Assembly: GCA_030668425.1 (NCBI GenBank)
Contig: DAOUTY010000096.1
Coordinates: 1-6,850 of the forward strand
Reading direction: 5' to 3'
Length of the DNA stretch: 6,850 nt
From: Chloroflexota bacterium
GTDB lineage: Bacteria > Chloroflexota > Dehalococcoidia > SZUA-161
In this document: positions 1-5,193 of the stretch, piece after piece
Layout of the letters: each line of letters begins with the position of its first letter
How positions within the stretch are numbered: position 1 is the first letter of the stretch
The notes under the pieces: model-generated
What the model was told of the DNA's origin: nothing
The model's database searches: none
The model's input: the letters and a program-made list of their open reading frames with translations, nothing else
Made by a program: the position numbers and the translations under genes

Positions 1-378
1 AAGGTAGCGCCGCATTGGCCGGTCGTTATGGAAAAGATGGACCTCACAGATGCGGACATGGCTAGTGGACAACAGGGAGTCGCAGCATACCTGACCTGCC
101 ACCTCGGCCCTCACGAGGGCGCTTGGATACTTGAGAGCGTGGCTACTCTGCCCGAATACCGGGGCCGCGGACTGATAGGCGCTCTTATCGGCGAGATACT
201 CGAAGAAGGCAGGAGGAGGGGTTTCGGACTAGCGCAGGTCAGTTTCCTCATCGGCAACACCCCGGCGGAGCGTGCCTACCAGAAAGCAGGCTTCAGAATC
301 CACGATGAAAAGCGCCATCCCGACTTCGAAGCTGTATTTGGCTGCCCCGGCACGGCGCGGATGTTGCGGGAGCTTTGA
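1..378 (+). CDS. GNAT-family N-acetyltransferase, 5'-truncated C-terminal part
   Basis: The frame is open from base 1 through the TGA at 376-378, so the gene begins outside the window; the ATG at 28 has no ribosome binding site in front of it and is probably internal. The visible part has the GNAT core: two beta strands (around AAYLTC and AWILESVATL), then the acetyl-CoA pyrophosphate-binding motif A, read as YRGRGLIGALI and encoded near 157-189. A helix rich in Glu/Arg follows, and then a C-terminal segment RAYQKAGF, the typical motif B region (N/A..Y.K.GF). The first strand and helices of the fold are missing, as expected for a cut gene. GNAT enzymes transfer an acetyl group from acetyl-CoA to an amine; the acceptor cannot be predicted here. 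The stop lies 2 bases before the start of the next gene, which suggests co-transcription. GC looks somewhat higher than in the next gene by spot count of short stretches. Confidence 0.85.
   Translation, partial: KVAPHWPVVMEKMDLTDADMASGQQGVAAYLTCHLGPHEGAWILESVATLPEYRGRGLIGALIGEILEEGRRRGFGLAQVSFLIGNTPAERAYQKAGFRIHDEKRHPDFEAVFGCPGTARMLREL
368..372 (+). promoter_or_regulatory. Ribosome binding site that favours ATG 381
   Basis: GGGAG sits 8 bases before ATG 381 and lies inside the last codons of the acetyltransferase gene. It supports ATG 381 over the in-frame TTG at 375, which overlaps the upstream stop, and over the in-frame ATG at 414. Confidence 0.5.
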
Positions 379-380
379 GT

Positions 381-1439
381 ATGGAAGCAATTGGCAGAGG
401 GCAGCTTAAGGGTATGGTTCAAACCGTACTGGGGTTAATATCCCCGGATGATTTGGGGATAACGCTTCCGCACGAACACTTCATGATAGATGCCAGCGTA
501 TACTATCGGGAGCCAGAGCTGATAAGTGACAAGCCCCTTGCAAAGCAGCCAATCAGCATCGAAAACCTCAATTGGGTGCGCCACCACCAGCTTAACTCCA
601 TAGACAATCTTATGTTAGATGATGAACAGGAAGCTATCGAAGAGGTTATGCTCTTTAAGCAAGAGGGGGGTAGCACCGTTGTCGATTGCTCGAACCGTGA
701 TCATAAGCGTGACCCCAGGGCATTAGTGCGCATAGCTAGGGCAACAGGTCTCAACATGATTATGGGCTCGGGATACTACGTTTGGCCAGCCCACGCCGCA
801 GGAATGGATACCAAAACCGAGGACGACATCCTGGGGGAATTTATCCAGGATATAACCGAAGGTGCTGATGGTACTGGAATCCGGGCGGGAATCATTGGTG
901 AACTCGGGACTTCATCCCCCCTGCACCCCAACGAACTGAAGGTTCTTCGTGCTGGAGCTCGCGCGCAACAGATTACAGGTGCCCTAATATCCATCCACGC
1001 CCCCCGCCATGAGGCTGACCCATTGAAAGTTGTCAAGATATTGACCGATGCCGGAGCCGATCCGCATCACATTATTATGTGTGACGTCGATCGGACATTG
1101 CTTACCCACGAACGACGCTGTGAGCTAGCCCAGACTGGTTGCTATCTTGAGTACGACCACTTCGGGCAGTTGGACTACTATTTTATGCCCGAGATCGACA
1201 TGCCGAATGACCGCTCCCGCATCAACGAGATAATTCAGCTTATTGAGGCAGGACACTTGAATCAAATACTACTATCTCAGGACATTTGCTTTAAGACGAT
1301 GCGTTGCCGCTACGGGGGGCATGGTTATGCCCATATCTTGAAGTATGTTGTACCAATAATGAGGATAAAGGGCATGACTGAGGAACAAATACACACTCTG
1401 CTGGTTGAGAATCCAAAGCAGTCATTAACTTTCATTTAG
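381..1439 (+). CDS. Phosphotriesterase-family (PTE/lactonase-like) amidohydrolase
   Basis: A 352-residue TIM-barrel metal hydrolase of the phosphotriesterase family, whose members hydrolyse organophosphates, lactones or esters in the cytoplasm. Family length is about 310-360. The opening is typical: VQTVLG, then DDLGITLPHEH, with the HxH metal ligands at H31 and H33. The bridging carboxylate position is E174 in IIGELGTS, as in family members that use Glu instead of carboxylated Lys. Further expected ligands are H206 (ISIHAP) and D301 (LSQD). The position of the usual fourth His (motif GH-x-D-R) reads C234-D235-V236-D237-R238, so Asp replaces His. The spacings E174-H206 (32) and H206-D235 (29) equal those between K169, H201 and H230 in Pseudomonas PTE, as recalled. 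The start at 381 is chosen for its ribosome binding site; a TTG at 375 would add two residues and overlap the upstream stop. The protein is intact to its end. The dehydratase genes downstream suggest a lactone or ester of a hydroxy acid as substrate, which is inference. Confidence 0.88.
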   Translation: MEAIGRGQLKGMVQTVLGLISPDDLGITLPHEHFMIDASVYYREPELISDKPLAKQPISIENLNWVRHHQLNSIDNLMLDDEQEAIEEVMLFKQEGGSTVVDCSNRDHKRDPRALVRIARATGLNMIMGSGYYVWPAHAAGMDTKTEDDILGEFIQDITEGADGTGIRAGIIGELGTSSPLHPNELKVLRAGARAQQITGALISIHAPRHEADPLKVVKILTDAGADPHHIIMCDVDRTLLTHERRCELAQTGCYLEYDHFGQLDYYFMPEIDMPNDRSRINEIIQLIEAGHLNQILLSQDICFKTMRCRYGGHGYAHILKYVVPIMRIKGMTEEQIHTLLVENPKQSLTFI

Positions 1440-1464
1440 GTATAGAAGGAGAGGTGTTTTCAAT

Positions 1465-1773
1465 ATGAAGGGAGGTAAAATAAAGGGACTGGTGCTAAAC
1501 CCTAAGGATAACGTAGGTGTTGCGCTAATGGACCTGGAGTCAGGAACAGAGCTGGATTTGAAAGTAACCGGGCAGGCAGTTTCCGTCAAGTTGCTGGATC
1601 CTATCACATACCAGCACAAGTTTAGCATCAAACAAATAGACTCTGGCAGCAAGATAATTAAGTTCGGTGAGGTTATCGGGAAGGCCACCAACGATATCAA
1701 GCCAGGACAGCACGTCCACATGCACAATATGATTGGCCTTAGGATAGGAGCAGCAAGGAGGAAAAGGAGTTAA
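1465..1773 (+). CDS. UxaA-family dehydratase/lyase small subunit, SAF domain
   Basis: A 102-residue protein that matches the N-terminal SAF domain of altronate and galactarate dehydratases, here as a separate small subunit. Key family features are H51 in QHKFSI, the segment IKFGEVIGKATNDI (65-78), and PGQHVHMHNM (80-89), with the conserved H-V-H-x-H-N pattern. In two-subunit relatives (split altronate dehydratase-like enzymes, and SuyA of (R)-sulfolactate sulfo-lyase) this domain pairs with the large catalytic subunit, which is encoded 2 bases downstream. The basic tail (RIGAARRKRS) extends past the usual end of the domain. The ribosome binding site is the AGAAGGAGAGG stretch (1444-1454), 10 bases before the ATG. 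The gap to the upstream hydrolase gene is 25 bases, so they are probably one operon. Family assignment is firm; the substrate is not determined. Confidence 0.88.
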   Translation: MKGGKIKGLVLNPKDNVGVALMDLESGTELDLKVTGQAVSVKLLDPITYQHKFSIKQIDSGSKIIKFGEVIGKATNDIKPGQHVHMHNMIGLRIGAARRKRS

Positions 1774-1775
1774 GA

Positions 1776-2936
1776 ATGGAGTTTCTGGGTTATCCTAGAA
1801 AAGACGGTTTAGCAGGTACAAGAAACTACATCGGCGTCATATCAACCGTATCCTGTTCATCCGATCCAGCCAATTGGATTGCAAGAGAAATAAGGGATTG
1901 TGTTCCATTCACGCACAGGGTGGCCTGCGGCCTCGTTCCCTCTGATGAAGAAATGGTGTGCCGCACTCTCATCAATCTGGGTAAGAATCCAAACCTGGCT
2001 GGCGTCCTTGTCGTGAGCCCGGATTGTGCGGATTCCGATCCCTCCCGCATAGCAAATGGCATCGCTGAATCAGGTAAACCCGTTGACATATGCAAGATTC
2101 ACCAGGAAGGTGGTGCGATGACTGCGGTGTCCAAGGGAGTAAATATCGTCCGCCAGATGGCGAGCGATGCATCGAGGATAAAGAGAGAGCCTATGCCCAT
2201 CTCAAAGTTGCGGCACGGCGTGGAGTGCGGTGGCTCAACACCTATATCGGGCCCGGTGACCAATGCTGCCCAGGGCGCTGCTCTGGACTTCGTAATCGAG
2301 AACGGCGGTAGCGGCGGCTTTAGCGAGACGCCCGAGGTTATCGGGGCCGAGCATGTAATTGCGGCAAGGGCAGTAAATGCTAAGGTGAAACAGAAAATGC
2401 TCAAGGTGGTCCAGGACTATGAACAATGGCTTAAAGGTTTCGGCGTGGACTTCTTTGGCGCGAACCCTGACCATCAGAACATTGAGGATGGGTTGAGTTC
2501 CATGGAGGAAAAGGCGTTGGGTGCCATCTTCAAGGGCGGAACAAAGCCCTTGACCGAAGTCGTAGGCTACGGAGAGGTACCAGAAGGGAAGGGTATGTTC
2601 TTTGTCGATACACCAGGCAACGACCTGAAGTCTCTGGCTGGCCTGGCAGCCGCTGGCTGCAACATCATAACGTACTCCACTGAATGTGCAGCTCCCTACG
2701 GCTTCCCATTCGTACCCGTTATCAAGCTCACAGCCAGACGGGATCACTTCAAGAAACTCCCCGATATTCTGGACTACCTGGTAGATATTGACAGGGCAAT
2801 CACCGATATCAGGCATGTCGGGAAGGATCTGTTCAAACTGATGCTGGAGGTGGCTTCTGGAAGGAAGACTCAGAGTGAGCTCATAGGTTATGTCTACGCC
2901 TGTGACCTATGGACTCTCTTCCCATCGACATTGTGA
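1776..2936 (+). CDS. UxaA-family dehydratase/lyase large subunit (altronate dehydratase / sulfolactate lyase-like)
   Basis: A 386-residue catalytic subunit of the UxaA/GarD family; relatives carry out metal-dependent elimination of water from sugar acids (altronate, galactarate) or of sulfite from sulfolactate. The N-terminus is classical: GYPRKDGLAGTRNYIGVI, followed by C27 (TVSC) and the HRVACG segment. The middle has NPNLAGVLVVSPDC and the QEGGAMTAV stretch, then C151-G-G-S, the hallmark CGGS loop, and the segment FSETPEVIGAEH. Later come EKALGAIFKGG, YGEVPEGKG and a C-terminal FVPVIKLT. It differs from the sugar-acid dehydratases I recall: CGGST-PISG instead of CGGSD-FSG, STEC (C304) where TTGRG is common, and no clear D-x-N-A-G motif after VPVIK. 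Length and split organisation fit two-subunit members. The AAGGAG site (1764-1769) lies 6 bases before the ATG, and the 2-base gap to the SAF subunit implies translational coupling. The family call is sure; altronate, galactarate or sulfolactate specificity is not assignable. Confidence 0.87.
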   Translation: MEFLGYPRKDGLAGTRNYIGVISTVSCSSDPANWIAREIRDCVPFTHRVACGLVPSDEEMVCRTLINLGKNPNLAGVLVVSPDCADSDPSRIANGIAESGKPVDICKIHQEGGAMTAVSKGVNIVRQMASDASRIKREPMPISKLRHGVECGGSTPISGPVTNAAQGAALDFVIENGGSGGFSETPEVIGAEHVIAARAVNAKVKQKMLKVVQDYEQWLKGFGVDFFGANPDHQNIEDGLSSMEEKALGAIFKGGTKPLTEVVGYGEVPEGKGMFFVDTPGNDLKSLAGLAAAGCNIITYSTECAAPYGFPFVPVIKLTARRDHFKKLPDILDYLVDIDRAITDIRHVGKDLFKLMLEVASGRKTQSELIGYVYACDLWTLFPSTL

Positions 2937-3066
2937 GACCAACGTGTTTAGACGGCAAGCAGTTTCACTATTTAACCTCTTCATTTCATAAACCCCGGGG
3001 AGGTGGCGGGCCTGCGGGTTCATAGGGCATACCTATTTACTGATTTTTTCTACAGGGGAAGCAAGA
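2937..3066 (+). other. Intergenic spacer with weak hairpins before the AOR-family gene
   Basis: A 130-base non-coding gap separates the dehydratase operon from the oxidoreductase gene. Two weak inverted repeats are visible: AACCC (2991-2995) with GGGTT (3016-3020) around a 20-base G-rich loop, and ATAGG (3022-3026) with CCTAT (3032-3036) around a 5-base loop. A run of six T at 3044-3049 follows 7 bases after the second stem. The stems are too short, or too far from the T run, for a confident intrinsic terminator. No convincing -35/-10 pair was found; the best (TTTAGA at 2947, TATTTA at 2969) is poor. GGGGAA at 3055-3060 is the ribosome binding site for the next gene, 6 bases before its ATG. 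Whether the AOR-family gene is read through from upstream or has its own promoter cannot be settled. Confidence 0.35.
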
Positions 3067-4923
3067 ATGGCAAGCTATAAAGGGAAGATTCTGGAGGTCA
3101 ATTTGGCCAATGGCTCGATCGCCCACTCCACGCTGGAGCAAGACATACTACGGAGATTCATTGGAGGAAGCGGGCTGGCAGCAAAGCTTTTCCTCGACCG
3201 CGTTTCGCCAGATGTCGATCCCTTATCAGGAGAGAACATCCTCTTCATAATGACCGGGCCACTGGCAGGAACTGCTCTCCCCGGTGTATCACGCCTTGCA
3301 GCAGGTTTTAAATCTCCTTTGACCAACATCTGGGGGGAGAGCAACTGTGGCGGCAACTTCGGTCCCGAGCTGAAATTCGCAGGCTATGATGGAATCGCCA
3401 TAGCGGGCATCTCCGACAGGCCTGTCTATCTCTTCATTGACGATGACCAAGTGGAGATCAGGGACGCCTCCGACCTCTGGGGCAGAGATATCTACGAAAC
3501 AACCGACCTTCTCAAGGAGCGCATCGGAGGAAGGAGAAGCGCCAAGGTCCTGGCAATCGGCCAGGCAGGAGAGAACCTGGTTAGGTATGCTTCGGCGATA
3601 AATGACAAGGACGCTGTCCTTGGTCGCTGCGGTACCGGTGCAGTGATGGGTGCCAGGAAACTGAAGGCGATTGCAGTTCGGGGTTCAGGAAAGGTTGAAC
3701 CAGCCCACCCTGCCGAATTTGAGAGAGGGCGCAAGCAGATCATGAAGAAGGTCAAAGCGAGCGCGATCACTCACAGTTTGCGGAACTACGGCACCGATGG
3801 TGGCATGGTCGACGGAGCGATGAGCGGCGACCTGCCAATCAAGAACTGGTCCCTGGGTAAAAACATTGCCCTGGCCTCCAAGATAGACGGAGCAACCTTG
3901 AGCGAAAGATATCTAACCAGAACCCATGCCTGCTATGGCTGTCCGGTTGCCTGTAAAAGGGTAATCAAGGTTGAAGAGGGGCCCTATAACACAGATGAAG
4001 GGCCAGGGCCAGAATACGAAACCTGCGCCAGCTTCGGAAGCCTGCTCATGGTTGACGATCTGGCCGGGATCGTGAAGGCAAACGAGGTTTGCAACAGGTA
4101 TGGACTTGATACCATCTCCTGCGGTGCATCCATCGCCTTTGCCATCGATTGTTTTGAGAACGGCATTATTGGTAAGCAAGATACCGATGGCATCGAGTTG
4201 AAATGGGGCGATATGGGTGCCATTTTGAAGATGGTAGACAAGATTGCTCGGCGTGATGGGTTCGGTGATACCTTGGCGGAGGGAAGCAAGCGCGCTGCCC
4301 AGAAAATCGGCAGGAATGCCTATAATAATGCAATCGAGGTTAAGGGGCTTGAGCTGCCCATGCACGATCCCCGGGCGGGGCACGGCTTGGGATTGGCTTA
4401 TGCCACATCCGTACGAGGCGGCTGCCACTTGACACATATCGTCGCTTATGCCGAGACGGGGACGTTTGTCGCCCCAGAGATTGGGTTGCACGGAGGCTAT
4501 AATCCGAAGACGAGTGAAGGTAAAGCGGAGATGACTATCGTCTCTGAGAATCTGGCTATGGTAGTGAACTCCGCCATAATCTGCCAGTTCGTCCTCCTTT
4601 CCCTTAGCGTAGGGGATGTGCTCGATATGCTGAGGACAACTACCGGCTTTGATTACGACCTGAAGGAGATGATGGAGTGCGGCGAGAGGACCTGGTTGCT
4701 GAAAAGAGGCCTGTGCAACCTTATGGGCGTCGGGGCGGCGGATGATCGACTGCCGCAACGAATCCTGACCCCCACCAACGAGGGCGGCGCTGCTGGCTCT
4801 GTGCCCGATATCGATCTCATGCTCAAGCAGTACTACAAGTTGCGACCTCTCGATGCCGAGGGGCGTCCCACCAGGGAAAAGCTCCATAGCCTGGGTCTAT
4901 CAGACCTTGCCGCCAGGCTTTGA
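3067..4923 (+). CDS. Aldehyde:ferredoxin oxidoreductase family protein (tungsten-pterin, [4Fe-4S])
   Basis: A full-length 618-residue member of the AOR family, which oxidises aldehydes to carboxylic acids with ferredoxin as electron acceptor. It uses a bis-pterin tungsten (rarely molybdenum) cofactor and one [4Fe-4S] cluster, and acts in the cytoplasm of anaerobes. The N-terminal AOR domain (about 1-205) starts with YKGKILEVNL and includes FIGGSGLAAK, GPLAG and SNCGGNFGPELKFAGYDG, and ends with the pterin-contacting segment GRCGTGAVMGARKLKAIAV (186-204). Cluster ligands are C289, C292 and C296 (CxxCxxxC in ACYGCPVACK) plus C506 (NSAIICQF), close to the 288/291/295/494 spacing recalled for Pyrococcus furiosus AOR. 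E316-Y-E318 is the conserved GPEYE segment, and HDPRAGHG (433-440) and RGGCH (450-454) line the pterin and substrate site. The ATG is fixed by the GGGGAA site 6 bases upstream and by the normal N-terminal length. The aldehyde is unknown; a product of the neighbouring thiamine-diphosphate enzyme is a reasonable guess. No frameshift is seen. Confidence 0.95.
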   Translation: MASYKGKILEVNLANGSIAHSTLEQDILRRFIGGSGLAAKLFLDRVSPDVDPLSGENILFIMTGPLAGTALPGVSRLAAGFKSPLTNIWGESNCGGNFGPELKFAGYDGIAIAGISDRPVYLFIDDDQVEIRDASDLWGRDIYETTDLLKERIGGRRSAKVLAIGQAGENLVRYASAINDKDAVLGRCGTGAVMGARKLKAIAVRGSGKVEPAHPAEFERGRKQIMKKVKASAITHSLRNYGTDGGMVDGAMSGDLPIKNWSLGKNIALASKIDGATLSERYLTRTHACYGCPVACKRVIKVEEGPYNTDEGPGPEYETCASFGSLLMVDDLAGIVKANEVCNRYGLDTISCGASIAFAIDCFENGIIGKQDTDGIELKWGDMGAILKMVDKIARRDGFGDTLAEGSKRAAQKIGRNAYNNAIEVKGLELPMHDPRAGHGLGLAYATSVRGGCHLTHIVAYAETGTFVAPEIGLHGGYNPKTSEGKAEMTIVSENLAMVVNSAIICQFVLLSLSVGDVLDMLRTTTGFDYDLKEMMECGERTWLLKRGLCNLMGVGAADDRLPQRILTPTNEGGAAGSVPDIDLMLKQYYKLRPLDAEGRPTREKLHSLGLSDLAARL

Positions 4924-5034
4924 ACATCAAATAGTTACCGCAAACTGGGATGGACGATTTCAATTTATCGCCGACTCATCTTTTAATGATCCTCGCCAGC
5001 TACCATTTAAACCTCCTTCCGCTGACCTATGTGT

Positions 5035-5063
5035 TTGAAAACCATTGACGAATCGGTTAGAAT
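5035..5063 (+). promoter_or_regulatory. Predicted sigma70-type promoter for the TPP-enzyme gene
   Basis: TTGAAA (5035-5040) matches the -35 consensus at 5 of 6 positions, and TAGAAT (5058-5063) matches the -10 consensus at 5 of 6, with an ideal 17-base spacer. A start of transcription near 5070 would leave a leader of about 124 bases before ATG 5194. This is a prediction from consensus only; the host sigma factor is unknown. Confidence 0.5.
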
Positions 5064-5085
5064 CACATCCTGAAATTTTCCATGA

Positions 5086-5166
5086 ATCAGAGCATAATCG
5101 GCAGCATCCGGCATTACCCCTTTGACTCTGATCACGCCTTCAAGTAACTGAGGGGTGAGCAGAGTT
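5086..5166 (+). promoter_or_regulatory. Candidate structured mRNA leader with alternative pairings
   Basis: Three pairings can be drawn. Stem A joins 5114-5122 with 5150-5158 (core ACCCCT with AGGGGT, extended by one A-U pair and two G-U wobbles). Stem B joins 5124-5130 with 5160-5166 (core ACTCTG with CAGAGT, plus one wobble). Stem C joins ATCAGAG (5086-5092) with CTCTGAT (5126-5132). A and B interleave, so together they would form an H-type pseudoknot; B and C use the same central bases and exclude one another. The whole lies between the predicted promoter and the ribosome binding site at 5183-5188. It does not match a riboswitch class I know, and the function is unproven. Confidence 0.3.
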
Positions 5167-5182
5167 CGGCAATACTAAATCC

Positions 5183-5188
5183 AGGAGG
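5183..5188 (+). promoter_or_regulatory. Strong Shine-Dalgarno site for ATG 5194
   Basis: AGGAGG lies 5 bases before ATG 5194 and fixes the start of the last gene. The stretch 5183-5190 is exactly complementary to 5010-5017 upstream, which would be in the same RNA only if transcription reads through from the AOR-family gene. Confidence 0.75.
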
Positions 5189-5193
5189 TTGAA

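Larger units (their letters stand above)
4924..5193 (+). other. Intergenic spacer and untranslated leader upstream of the TPP-enzyme gene
   Basis: A 270-base non-coding stretch without a plausible gene. From left to right it holds no recognisable terminator for the AOR-family gene, then AACCTCCT at 5010-5017 (exact complement of the Shine-Dalgarno region at 5183-5190), then a sigma70-like promoter at 5035-5063. The likely leader after about 5070 contains alternative base-pairing segments between 5086 and 5166. A near-repeat is also present: CGGCATTAC at 5109-5117 and CGGCAATAC at 5167-5175 (8 of 9 bases). The size of the gap and the promoter suggest that the last gene starts its own transcription unit. 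Confidence 0.6.

Noticed and set aside
28..378. ATG 28 as the true start of the acetyltransferase
   Set aside because: No ribosome binding site precedes it, the frame stays open to base 1, and a protein from here would lack the first strand and helices of the GNAT fold.
2235..2816. Minus-strand open frame of 193 codons opposite the UxaA large subunit
   Set aside because: The + strand frame has clear family motifs throughout this stretch; the reverse frame has none.
3022..3049. Intrinsic terminator before the AOR-family gene
   Set aside because: The stem is only 5 base pairs and AT-rich, and the T run begins 7 bases after it, unlike a normal terminator.
3913..4887. Long minus-strand open frame (324 codons) opposite the AOR-family gene
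   Set aside because: It lies wholly inside a well-supported gene, has no recognisable domain and is explained by codon bias of the + strand gene.
4853..5038. Small + strand open frame crossing the end of the AOR-family gene
   Set aside because: It overlaps the C-terminus in another frame, has no convincing ribosome binding site and no recognisable protein.
5045..5063. TTGACG at 5045-5050 as the -35 box for TAGAAT
   Set aside because: The spacer would be only 7 bases; TTGAAA at 5035 with a 17-base spacer fits far better.
5086..5175. Leader upstream of a thiamine-diphosphate enzyme as a TPP riboswitch
   Set aside because: CTGAG occurs (5148-5152), but the conserved CTGAGA and GACCTGATC-type core segments of the THI element are absent, and TPP riboswitches usually control thiamine synthesis or uptake, not TPP-using enzymes.
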